Source of the DNA: Hyphomicrobiales bacterium
Lineage (GTDB): Bacteria; Pseudomonadota; Alphaproteobacteria; Rhizobiales; Rhizobiaceae
Length of the DNA: 42,287 nucleotides
Assembly (NCBI GenBank): GCA_002709005.1
Contig: PAPH01000014.1
Coordinates: 1 to 42,287 of the forward strand
Direction: 5' to 3'
Each line of letters opens with the position of its first letter. The first letter of the stretch is position 1. Position numbers and translations under genes: made by a program. Under the pieces are notes generated by a model, which was not told the DNA's origin, searched no databases, and saw only the letters and a list, made by a program, of their open reading frames with translations. Positions 16,004-23,395 of the stretch are shown here, piece after piece.

Positions 16004-17008
16004 TCACTCCACGCGGGTCAGGTAGTCGGCGGTCACGCTCGGTCCCGGAAGGATCGAGACGATCTTCATCTGTGCAATCATCCGCTTCATCGAGGCGTCG
16101 AGATGGGTATCGAGCATGGCGGCGGCGGCCTCGATCGCCCCGCGCATCAACAATTCGACGACGAGACGCATCTCGGTGATGGCGGTGGAATCATCGGGCA
16201 GGCCGAGATGGCGCAGCAACCGCTCGGCAGCGGTCACCGGCAAGAGGTTGTTGCGGATGAGTTCGCGCATGCGCTCGTTGGTCGGGCCGAGCACGCAGTA
16301 CTCGATCATGTGGGCCTGAACTTCCTCGAGCTTTTCGAGGTGGTCGACGGGTTGCGATACCTCCAGCGCCGTCATCCGTTCGTAAAGACCGACGATCCGG
16401 TCGCGGTCGATGGACCCGGCGCCGGATTTGAGCGCGGCGGGTTCGAGCATGCGCCTGAGGGCGAAATGGTCCTTTATGGTCTGGGCGGTCAGCGGTCCGG
16501 CGATCCAGTGCGAACTCTGGTTCTTGCGCACCAGTCCGCGCTCCTGAAGCCGGCTCAGGACATCGCGGACGACCGTGCGGCTGACCTTGAAATGGTTGGC
16601 GAGCTCGATCTCGATGATGCGGTATTCGCCGAAGACCACGCAGCCGGCGACGTCGTGCTCGACCTCGTTATAGATCCGTGCCCAGGAGGACCGACTCTGC
16701 AGCGCGTCGGCATGATGATCGAAGGCGAGCCCCAGCGATTTGATGTCCGTCCGGTCCGGCTCGATCCCCTTGCCGGGCGGTCCGACGAGGAAGCCGCGGC
16801 CCGAGAATCTGTGAACCAATCCGTCGCTTTCGAGTTGGGCGAGGGCGCGTTGAACCGGCGCGCGGGACGTATGCAGGATTTCGGCGATCGGTCCCTCGAG
16901 CAGCACCAGCCCCTTCGGAAGAAGGCCGGCGGAAATATTGTCGCGCAGGATCGCTTCGGCGATTTCGTATCGCCGCCTCGCGGTCTGCCCGGGGCTGCTC
17001 TTGATCAT
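16004..17008 (-). CDS. GntR-family regulator with two winged-helix domains plus FCD domain
   Basis: A 334-residue regulator, about 100 residues longer than ordinary FCD-type GntR proteins (220-250). Two winged helices are visible in tandem. The first, about residues 12-76, contains HTSRAPVQRALAQLESDGLV then SGRGFLVG. The second, about 108-172, contains FKVSRTVVRDVLSRLQERGLV then the SSHWIAG wing. A helical FCD effector domain follows from about 175 (FALRRMLEPAA, the HxxxH-like HDLEKLEEVQAH-region and late RGAIEAAAAMLDTHL). FCD domains bind metal and carboxylate ligands. It is divergent from the 18-kb catabolic array, and two TTGNATACAW sites lie in between, so it is probably the repressor of both. 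Confidence 0.88.
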   Translation of the reverse strand: MIKSSPGQTARRRYEIAEAILRDNISAGLLPKGLVLLEGPIAEILHTSRAPVQRALAQLESDGLVHRFSGRGFLVGPPGKGIEPDRTDIKSLGLAFDHHADALQSRSSWARIYNEVEHDVAGCVVFGEYRIIEIELANHFKVSRTVVRDVLSRLQERGLVRKNQSSHWIAGPLTAQTIKDHFALRRMLEPAALKSGAGSIDRDRIVGLYERMTALEVSQPVDHLEKLEEVQAHMIEYCVLGPTNERMRELIRNNLLPVTAAERLLRHLGLPDDSTAITEMRLVVELLMRGAIEAAAAMLDTHLDASMKRMIAQMKIVSILPGPSVTADYLTRVE

Positions 17009-17106
17009 GCGTTCAGGCTCCTCCGCCCACCCTCGAACGGCGTCATGTGCGGGGTTTCGTTCTATGCGATTCCTCCATCAACGAATACGCCACCATAAAT
17101 GACTTT

Positions 17107-17116
17107 TGTATACATA
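17107..17116. promoter_or_regulatory. Putative GntR operator, proximal to regulator gene
   Basis: TTGTATACAT, containing the perfect 8-base palindrome TGTATACA at 17108-17115, lies 99 bp upstream of the regulator start. FCD-type GntR proteins characteristically bind short palindromes of this shape. It resembles the second site at 17381. Assignment to this regulator is inferred from shape and position. Confidence 0.5.
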
Positions 17117-17380
17117 ACGTGAAAGACATTTCGAGGACAAGATATTTTCCGACCTGTGATTCCGGTGGAAGTGATCGGGAAGCCGGGTGATCGGGAGCGG
17201 CTGGCCAGCGGGCGGTGTGTGAGCGCTCAGTTACAATAAACCCCGAAAATATGGGGCATAAGCGATAACAGGTCTGACTTTCTGATCGATGGCGCCGTAG
17301 CACGGCGTCGGGCTATGCGCCCATTTTCATTCACAAAAATGACGCGCCGCAAAAAAATTTCGCCTTTCATAAAAAGCCTA

Positions 17381-17390
17381 TTGAATACAA
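17381..17390. promoter_or_regulatory. Putative GntR operator, upstream of the catabolic array
   Basis: TTGAATACAA, extended to ATTG-N4-CAAT at 17380-17391, shares eight of ten bases with the site at 17107 and lies about 200 bp before the first gene of the array. Placed here, a bound repressor would block the array promoter. This assignment is inferred. Confidence 0.45.
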
Positions 17391-17583
17391 TAATCATTCG
17401 TGTAATCGTTTTGAAATCGGGAGACACAAGAAGCTCCCAAGGGTGAACGACGAAAAACGTCACACAGCCACCGTTGACATCAGCCGCACGCCACCGCGTG
17501 CGGACGAGCATTGCTGCATTCGGAAAAAACCCCGGATAGCGGCCACGGGACGGGTGTGTCCGACGTCAGGAATGGAGAAGCTG

Positions 17584-18660
17584 GTGTCTACGGTATTGAG
17601 CCTTGCCGGTGTGCGAAAAACCTACGGCGATCTCAACGCGCTCGACGGTATCGACCTCTCGCTGCCCGATGACAGCTATGTTTCGCTGCTCGGTCCCTCA
17701 GGCTCCGGCAAAACCACGCTTCTGCGTGTGATCGCGGGTTTCGAAACCCCGGAAGCGGGAACCGTGTCGTTCAAGGGCGAGCGCGTCGAAACCGTGCCGC
17801 CGCACCTGCGCGACATCGGCTTCGTTTTCCAGAATTTCGCGCTATTTCCCCACCTTTCGGTCGAGAAGAACATCGCCTTCGGGCTCGAGAACCGCGTCGA
17901 AAACCCGATCACCGACGCCTCGGTGGTCAAGACGAAAGTGCGCGACATCATCGGTCTCGTCGGTCTCGCGGGCCTTGAGGACCGCGCGGTCACGCAGATT
18001 TCCGGCGGGCAGAAGCAGCGTGTGGCGCTCGCCCGCACACTTGTCACCGAACCGTCTCTCGTTTTGCTCGACGAGCCGCTCGGCGCGCTCGACGCCAATC
18101 TGCGCACGCGCATGCTGACCGAGCTCCGCCGTATCCGCCAACGTTGCGGCGTAACATTCCTGCATGTGACGGGCAGCGAGACCGAGGCGCTCGCCATGGG
18201 CGACACCGTTCTCGTGCTCGATCAGGGCCGCATCGCCCAGGCCGCCGACGCCGACACGATCTACAACGAGCCGAAATCGGTCGCCGTTGCCCGCTTCCTC
18301 AACTGTTACAACCTGTTTTCCGGCGCTCCCTCCGATGGCCGCTTCGCCGGACCGGACGGCCAGTTCCCGCTCGGCGCCGAGAAGAGGTTTTCCAGCGCCG
18401 TGCCCGGTTACGCGATCCGCTACGACCGCGTCGGTATCCGTCCGCTCGACGCGCCCGTTGCCGCCGACGAGGTTTCGCTGCCGGCGACCTTCGTCGCCGA
18501 CGAATATTCCGGTCCGGCCGTCAATTCGTTTTTCCAGCTCGAAAACGGACGCGTGGTCGAGGTCGAAACCCATTTGAGCGTCGCGCCGGCGCCCCGGTGC
18601 AAGCCGCACGCGCGCTACGCGCTCGTCTGGAAGCAGAACGACGCCCTTGTCTACGCCTGA
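17584..18660 (+). CDS. ABC transporter ATP-binding protein (PotA-like) lacking the H-loop histidine
   Basis: A 358-residue spermidine/putrescine-type importer ATPase with a C-terminal TOBE-like domain. Walker A is GPSGSGKTT (residues 37-45), Q-loop VFQNFALFPH, signature ISGGQKQR and Walker B LVLLDEPLGALD; all are intact. The switch (H-loop) position, normally VTH, reads VTG: Gly197, codon GGC at 18172. The second ATPase of the array (23396-24505) keeps its histidine, so this subunit is probably the impaired half of a heterodimer. GTG 17584 is chosen as start because GGAG lies six bases upstream; ATG 17572 has its purine run too close. It is the first gene of the array, 37 bp before the permease. 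Confidence 0.88.
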   Translation: MSTVLSLAGVRKTYGDLNALDGIDLSLPDDSYVSLLGPSGSGKTTLLRVIAGFETPEAGTVSFKGERVETVPPHLRDIGFVFQNFALFPHLSVEKNIAFGLENRVENPITDASVVKTKVRDIIGLVGLAGLEDRAVTQISGGQKQRVALARTLVTEPSLVLLDEPLGALDANLRTRMLTELRRIRQRCGVTFLHVTGSETEALAMGDTVLVLDQGRIAQAADADTIYNEPKSVAVARFLNCYNLFSGAPSDGRFAGPDGQFPLGAEKRFSSAVPGYAIRYDRVGIRPLDAPVAADEVSLPATFVADEYSGPAVNSFFQLENGRVVEVETHLSVAPAPRCKPHARYALVWKQNDALVYA

Positions 18661-18697
18661 GAACTCGCCCGCCGCGGGCGGGCAGGAGATTTAACGC

Positions 18698-19597
18698 ATG
18701 TCAGTCAGCGCAACCACATCGGAGACCGAAGTCATGACGGAACCGGTCAGAAAGTCCTCCAACAAGAGCGTCTGGCTGATAACGCCCGGTGTGATCTGGA
18801 TGCTTCTCTTCCTCGTCGCGCCCATGCTGATGATGGTCTACGTCTCCTTCTGGACCCAGACCACCTTCAAGATCACACCGGATCTGACGACCAAGAGCTG
18901 GGTGACCTTCTTCACCTCCGAGACCTATCTGAACTCGCTCTGGACGACGATCCGCATCTGGCTGATCGTGCTCGCCGCCACCTTGATCGTGGGCTATCCG
19001 GCCGCACTCTTTGTCGGGCTGTTCGTCAAGAACAAGACGCTGCAGACCGCGCTTCTCGTGCTTTGCGTCATTCCGTTCTGGACCTCGTTCCTGATCCGCG
19101 TGCTCGCCTGGCGGCCGATGCTCGGCAAGGAGGGCGCAATCAACCTGATCCTGATGAAGCTCCACATCATCCAGCAGCCAATCGAGGTGCTGTTGTTCTC
19201 CGAACTTTCGGTGGTCATCGGCATGACGCAGATCTACTGCGTGTTCATGGTCGGTCCCATCGCCTTCATGATGGGCCGCGTCGACCAGTCGATCATAGAG
19301 GCTGCGCAGGATCTCGGCGCCGGCTTCTGGCGGATTTTCCGCACCATCAACCTTCCGCTCACCATGCCGGGCGTGGTGGTCGGCGCCATCTTCGTTTCCG
19401 TCATGGTTCTCGGTGAATTCGCCACCGCCGCCGCACTATCGGGCCGCAAGGTGAACCTGCTGGGCAACATCATCGTCACACAGGTCGGATCGCTCAAATG
19501 GGCGTTCGCTGCGGTCGTCGGCGTGGTCCTTACCGTGCTGATGGGCATCGTGGTGGCCGGGCTGTTGCGTGTCGTCGACCTCAAGAAGGAGCTGTGA
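18698..19597 (+). CDS. ABC transporter permease, PotB-like
   Basis: A 299-residue inner-membrane permease of the spermidine/putrescine/opine group. The N-terminus is hydrophilic for about 25 residues, followed by about six membrane segments, starting with VIWMLLFLVAPMLMMVYVSF and ending with VVGVVLTVLMGIVVAGLL. The EAA loop is IIEAAQDLGAGFWRIFRTINLP, read as EAAQDLGA followed by the coupling helix that docks onto the ATPase. A good AGGAGA ribosome-binding site precedes ATG 18698. It pairs with the next gene (3-bp gap) to form the heterodimeric channel. Confidence 0.92.
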   Translation: MSVSATTSETEVMTEPVRKSSNKSVWLITPGVIWMLLFLVAPMLMMVYVSFWTQTTFKITPDLTTKSWVTFFTSETYLNSLWTTIRIWLIVLAATLIVGYPAALFVGLFVKNKTLQTALLVLCVIPFWTSFLIRVLAWRPMLGKEGAINLILMKLHIIQQPIEVLLFSELSVVIGMTQIYCVFMVGPIAFMMGRVDQSIIEAAQDLGAGFWRIFRTINLPLTMPGVVVGAIFVSVMVLGEFATAAALSGRKVNLLGNIIVTQVGSLKWAFAAVVGVVLTVLMGIVVAGLLRVVDLKKEL

Positions 19598-19600
19598 GCC

Positions 19601-20446
19601 ATGCAGGCAGGCGGCATCAAGCTAACCCTCGGCGTCTACATCGCGCTGTTTCTCACCTTCCTCTACGCACCGCTGATGGTTCTGGCGATCCTGTCGTTCC
19701 AGATCGGTCCCGAGGGCGGGCCCCAGTTCCCGATCATCGAATGGTCGACCTACTGGTACCAGCATCTCTTCGGCCTGACGCCGCCATCGCGCATCGCGCC
19801 GCTGCCGATCAAGGAAGCGCTGTTCCGCTCACTGGCGCTCGCCATCATGACCATGATCGTCTCGACCGTTCTGGGCGTGTCAGCCGCGCAGGCCTTCCGC
19901 AAGCGCTTCAGGGGCCAGAATTTCGTCTTCTATCTGATCGTGCTCGGGATGATGGTCCCAGGCGTTCTCGTCGGCCTCGGCATGGCGCTCGTCTCCAACG
20001 AGCTCGGCGTCGCCCGTCACTGGTGGGGAACGGCCTTCGTCCTCCACGTGGTCTACACCTTTCCCTTCGCTTTCCTGGTCATGCTCGCGATCTTCAACCG
20101 CTTCGACCAGAGCGTGGAGGAGGCGGCCTGGTCGCTCGGCGTCTCACCGGCCAGGACCTTCCGCAAGGTGACGTTTCCGCTCATCTTCCCGGGTGTGCTG
20201 TCGGCCATGCTGTTCGCCTTCACGCTTTCCTATGACGAGTTCTCCCGCACGTTGTTTGCCTCGGGCCGGGATCTGACGCTGCCGCTCGCCATCTACGGCA
20301 CCTTCTCGGTGGAGGTGCATCCGAACGTCTTCGCCTTCGGGGTGCTGACGACGCTCTTCTCCTTCGCGCTGCTCTCGGTCTACGCGATCCTGATGATGCT
20401 TTCGATGCGCCGCGCCAAGCGCATCGCCATCCAGGAGGAGGCATGA
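19601..20446 (+). CDS. ABC transporter permease, PotC-like
   Basis: A 281-residue partner permease. Membrane segments begin with LGVYIALFLTFLYAPLMVLA and finish with LTTLFSFALLSVYAILMML; the coupling loop is EEAAWSLGVSPARTFRKVTFP. The motif spacing is typical of PotC. GGAG in the preceding CDS tail serves as ribosome-binding site. Its stop overlaps the start of the first dehydrogenase gene (ATGA), so transport and metabolism genes are translationally coupled here. Substrate class by family: polyamines, opines or other amino-containing organics; this operon's enzymes point to an amide or lactam. Confidence 0.92.
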   Translation: MQAGGIKLTLGVYIALFLTFLYAPLMVLAILSFQIGPEGGPQFPIIEWSTYWYQHLFGLTPPSRIAPLPIKEALFRSLALAIMTMIVSTVLGVSAAQAFRKRFRGQNFVFYLIVLGMMVPGVLVGLGMALVSNELGVARHWWGTAFVLHVVYTFPFAFLVMLAIFNRFDQSVEEAAWSLGVSPARTFRKVTFPLIFPGVLSAMLFAFTLSYDEFSRTLFASGRDLTLPLAIYGTFSVEVHPNVFAFGVLTTLFSFALLSVYAILMMLSMRRAKRIAIQEEA

Positions 20447-21183
20447 TGCCCGCGCCCTCCGCAATCGTCACCGGCGCCGGTTCGGGCATCGGCCGCGCCA
20501 TCGCCATGCGGCTCGCCGAAGACGGTTATGCCGTCCTCGTCAATGACCTCTCGGACGAACGCGCGCAGGCCGTCGCCAACGAGATCACGGCCGCGGGCGG
20601 CGCGGCGACGGGCAAGGCTGGCGACGTCGCCTCCGAAACCGATACCGCACGGATCTATCAGGCGGCTGTCAGCGCCTTCTCGAACCCGGTTCTGCTCGTC
20701 AATTGCGCGGGCATCGTCCATCAGGCGCTGTTTGAGGATCTCGAGGTCGCCGATTTCGACCGCATGTACGCCGTCCATGTCCGCGGCACCTTCCTGATGA
20801 CCAAGCAGGCGCTGCCCTCGATGCTCGCCGCCAAGTCCGGCGTTGTCATCAACATCGCCTCGCAGCTGGGTCAGATCGGCGGCATCGAACTTACCCACTA
20901 TGCCGGCGCCAAGGCCGCCATCATCGGCATGACCAAGTCGCTCGCCCGCGAGGTCTCGAGCCGCGGCGTGCGCGTCAACGCGGTCGCGCCCGGTCCGATC
21001 AATACCCCGCTGGTGCGCGAACTCTCGGAAGACTGGCGCACCCGCAAGGCTGCCGAACTGCCGCTCGGACGCTTTGGCGAGCCAGAGGAAGTTGCCGCCA
21101 CCGTTTCGTTCCTTGCCTCCGATGCCGCGAGCCTCTTCGTCGGCCAGACGCTCGGACCGAATTCCGGCGACGTGATGCTTTGA
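20443..21183 (+). CDS. Short-chain dehydrogenase/reductase (SDR), first of two
   Basis: A 246-residue classical SDR with the cofactor motif TGAGSGIG near residue 10, NCAG, and the catalytic YAGAK (Tyr-x3-Lys) around residue 150. The usual catalytic serine is in INIASQLGQIGG. The NDLSDE segment after strand 2 places an acidic residue where NAD(H) is preferred. It would oxidise an alcohol or reduce a carbonyl in the cytoplasm. It overlaps the PotC-like gene by 4 bp and is followed 11 bp later by a second SDR. The exact substrate is unknown. Confidence 0.88.
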   Translation: MMPAPSAIVTGAGSGIGRAIAMRLAEDGYAVLVNDLSDERAQAVANEITAAGGAATGKAGDVASETDTARIYQAAVSAFSNPVLLVNCAGIVHQALFEDLEVADFDRMYAVHVRGTFLMTKQALPSMLAAKSGVVINIASQLGQIGGIELTHYAGAKAAIIGMTKSLAREVSSRGVRVNAVAPGPINTPLVRELSEDWRTRKAAELPLGRFGEPEEVAATVSFLASDAASLFVGQTLGPNSGDVML

Positions 21184-21194
21184 GGAAAGACAGC

Positions 21195-21965
21195 ATGACC
21201 CAGAATGACCACCCCCGTATCGTTCTCATCACCGGCGCCGGCATCGGCATCGGACGGGCGACCGCAAAAACCTTCGCGGCCATGGGCGACCATGTCGTCG
21301 TCACCGATGTTCTGGTGAAGGAAGGCGAGGGCGTCGTCGCCGAAATCAAGGAAGCCGGCGGCTCGGCGGAATTCCGCGAACTCGACGTCCGCTCGACAGA
21401 GGCCGCCAATGCGCTCGTCGCCGAAATCGAGAAGGCGCATGGCCATATCGACGTCATCATCGCCAATGCCGGCATCGCCCACAGGGCACCGATCGACGCG
21501 CTCGACGACGCCAAGTGGGACCTGACCTTCGATATCGACCTGAAGGGCATATTCCGCGTGGTTCGCGCCGCCGCTCCGAAGATGCGGGAGCGCAAGTCGG
21601 GCGCCATCGTCGCGCTCTCCTCCATCATGGGCGTGGCCTACGGCTGGGACGAGCACGTCCATTACTCGGCGGCCAAGTCCGGCGTGGTCGGCCTGGTTCG
21701 CGGTCTCGCCGTCGAACTGGCGAAAGACGGCATCCGGGTCAACGGAATGGCGCCGGGCTATATCCGCACCGCCCAGCTTCTGTCCGAAGAAAACTCGCTC
21801 GGCGAAAAGGGCGCGCAGGAAGCCGCCGCCTTCATCCCCATGGGCCGCATCGGCGCGCCAGAGGATATCGCCGACGTCATCGCTTTCCTCGCATCCGACA
21901 GCGCGAGGTACATGACCGGCCAGACGCTCGTCGTGGACGGTGGCCTGCAGGTGGGCCGTTACTGA
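21195..21965 (+). CDS. Short-chain dehydrogenase/reductase (SDR), second of two
   Basis: A 256-residue classical SDR: cofactor loop TGAGIGIG, NAGIAH, catalytic serine in ALSSIMG and YSAAKSG for Tyr/Lys; C-terminal GQTLVVDGGLQ is the usual end. The first enzyme has GQTLGPNSGD at that position, so its C-terminus is less orthodox. ATG 21195 is preferred over the TTG at 21180 that overlaps the previous stop, because GAGGA lies eight bases before the ATG. The two neighbours are only moderately alike, so they probably handle different intermediates rather than being a recent duplication. Confidence 0.88.
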   Translation: MTQNDHPRIVLITGAGIGIGRATAKTFAAMGDHVVVTDVLVKEGEGVVAEIKEAGGSAEFRELDVRSTEAANALVAEIEKAHGHIDVIIANAGIAHRAPIDALDDAKWDLTFDIDLKGIFRVVRAAAPKMRERKSGAIVALSSIMGVAYGWDEHVHYSAAKSGVVGLVRGLAVELAKDGIRVNGMAPGYIRTAQLLSEENSLGEKGAQEAAAFIPMGRIGAPEDIADVIAFLASDSARYMTGQTLVVDGGLQVGRY

Positions 21966-21992
21966 GGACGAGGGGACCGGACCCCTTCGTCC
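21966..21992 (+). repeat. Hairpin in the SDR to binding-protein gap
   Basis: GGACGAGGGG (21966-21975) pairs with CCCC-T-TCGTCC (21982-21992) around a six-base loop: ten pairs and one bulged T. It starts directly after the SDR stop and is not followed by a T run, so it is more likely an RNA-processing or stabilising element than a terminator. Together with the next hairpin it insulates the highly needed binding-protein message. Confidence 0.55.
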
Positions 21993-22010
21993 CGCCTGAG
22001 AAAACGAAGG

Positions 22011-22027
22011 ACGGTCACAAAGACCGT
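22011..22027 (+). repeat. Second hairpin upstream of the binding-protein gene
   Basis: ACGGTC-ACAAA-GACCGT is a perfect six-pair stem with a five-base loop, 30 bp before the ATG at 22058 and 17 bp before the AAGGAG ribosome-binding site. It may protect the 5' end of the processed message. It is inferred from base pairing only. Confidence 0.45.
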
Positions 22028-22057
22028 TCCGGGGAACAGGATAAAAGGAGACATGGC

Positions 22058-23293
22058 ATGACAAACAGATACGACATCAACCGCCGGTCGCTTCTCAAGC
22101 GGTCCGCCGGCGCTATGGCGCTGGCAATGGGTGGCGGCACCCACTTCCTCTCGTCCCGGGCTGCCTATGCGCAGGCCGCGGACCTGTCCAGCCAGCAGCT
22201 GCGCACCATCGGCCTGTCCGTGACGGTTCAGGAACGCATCCTTGCCGATTTCAAGGCGGCAAGCGGCGTCGGTTCCACCTCGGGCACGGCGGCAACCTTT
22301 CCGGACGCTCAGACCCGCATCCTGTCCGGCGCAACCGACTACGACAACTGGGAAACCATCGGCGAACGTCTTCCTTCGGTCGTCATGACCGATCATGCCG
22401 AGGCCATCCCGACCGAGAAGCTGAAGAACTGGTCGAACATCCGCGAGGTCTTCACTACCCCCGATCCCAAGTGGCCGGCCTCCGCGCAGATCGTCGGCCA
22501 GATCTGGACCGGCGAAGACCAGACCGCGCTCTGGATGGTGCCTTCGGTCTTCAACTTCGACTCCGTCGGCTACAATCCGGAAGTGCTTTCCGACGAGGAA
22601 GCCAATACCTGGACTGCCATCTTCGACAGCAAGTACAAGGGCAAGTCGGGTCTCAACACCGACCCGCTGACCGCTTTCGGTCAGGCCGTCATGGCGATGA
22701 ACACGCTCGGCCTGTCGGAGGTCTCGAACCCGGGCAACCCGTCGGCTGACCAGATCGACGAAGCCGCCAAGTTCCTCATCTCGAAGAAGAAGGAAGGCCA
22801 GTTCCGCGCGCTCTGGGGCGATTTCGGCGAACTCGTGAACTTCCTGGCATCCGGCGAGATCGTCGTCTGCGACGCCTGGCAGCCGGCCGTCATGGCGGTC
22901 AAGGCACAGGGCAAGCCCTGCAAATACGCTGTGCCGAAGGAAGGCTATCGCGCCTGGTCGATCGGCAACACCATGCTCAAGGGCACGCCGAACGCCGATG
23001 CCGTCATCGCCTATGCCGATTACTGGCTCTCGGGCGAACCGGGCATCACCGTCTCCGAGCAGGGCTACTACTCGCCGACCACCAACATCAAGGATGTGAT
23101 GGCGCCCGAGAAATACGCCTTCTGGTACGAGGGCAAGCCCTGGGTCGGCGCCGAGGAACGCGGCATCAAGGAAGGCGACCTCCGCGACGGCGGCTCGCTC
23201 GAAACCCGCGCGGCCAACGTGGCCTACTGGCACCAGTGGCCCGATGAATACGACCACCTCATCCAGAAGTGGGACGAATTCCTCAGCGCATAA
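22058..23293 (+). CDS. ABC substrate-binding protein, PotD-like, Tat-exported
   Basis: A 411-residue extracellular solute-binding protein. The N-terminus has a twin-arginine motif (NRRSLLKR), then a hydrophobic stretch and a cleavage region near AYAQAAD, so the protein is exported folded by the Tat system to the periplasm. The mature part contains VPSVFNFDSVGYNPE, then GYRAWSIGN, SEQGYYSP and FWYEGKPW. AAGGAG lies seven bases before ATG 22058. It belongs with the two permeases; two hairpins precede it and one follows, a common way to raise binding-protein levels over the other subunits. Residues GYRAW, QGYY, WYEG and the GGS segment recur in the signal-less paralog at 26842-28059. Confidence 0.9.
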   Translation: MTNRYDINRRSLLKRSAGAMALAMGGGTHFLSSRAAYAQAADLSSQQLRTIGLSVTVQERILADFKAASGVGSTSGTAATFPDAQTRILSGATDYDNWETIGERLPSVVMTDHAEAIPTEKLKNWSNIREVFTTPDPKWPASAQIVGQIWTGEDQTALWMVPSVFNFDSVGYNPEVLSDEEANTWTAIFDSKYKGKSGLNTDPLTAFGQAVMAMNTLGLSEVSNPGNPSADQIDEAAKFLISKKKEGQFRALWGDFGELVNFLASGEIVVCDAWQPAVMAVKAQGKPCKYAVPKEGYRAWSIGNTMLKGTPNADAVIAYADYWLSGEPGITVSEQGYYSPTTNIKDVMAPEKYAFWYEGKPWVGAEERGIKEGDLRDGGSLETRAANVAYWHQWPDEYDHLIQKWDEFLSA

Positions 23294-23343
23294 AGCGTCA
23301 GCCCCGCGTGACCGGACCTCCCTGTGGTTCCGGCATGCAACTC

Positions 23344-23367
23344 GGCAGGCGGTTCCGGCCGCCTGCC
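23344..23367 (+). repeat. Strong intra-operon hairpin after the binding-protein gene
   Basis: GGCAGGCGG (23344-23352) pairs perfectly with CCGCCTGCC (23359-23367) around TTCCGG: nine GC-rich pairs. Only a weak ACTTCTT follows, so it is probably a stabiliser/attenuator of the upstream message rather than a full terminator. It lies 50 bp after the binding-protein stop and 29 bp before the second ATPase start. Confidence 0.6.
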
Positions 23368-23395
23368 ACTTCTTCCGAATTCAGGAGCGCAACCG

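Larger units (their letters stand above)
17009..17583. promoter_or_regulatory. Divergent control region between the GntR regulator and the catabolic array
   Basis: This 575-bp gene-free stretch is visibly AT-richer than the surroundings, especially 17320-17420 with an A7 run and several TAATCATT-like tracts. It contains two similar near-palindromes annotated separately, at 17107-17116 and 17381-17390. No credible small gene was found in it: frames that run into the ATPase gene from 17443 lack a ribosome-binding site and family similarity. It should contain the promoters of both flanking transcription units, but I could not place -35/-10 pairs with confidence. Confidence 0.6.

Noticed and set aside
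17443..17583. N-terminal extension of the first array ATPase from 17443 or 17572
   Set aside because: The extension has no family similarity and poor ribosome-binding sites; GTG 17584 has GGAG at six bases and begins the conserved domain.
18698..20446. Naming the importer potABCD (spermidine/putrescine)
   Set aside because: The family is right, but the gene context is amide/lactam catabolism and one ATPase is degenerate, so a substrate-specific symbol is not justified.
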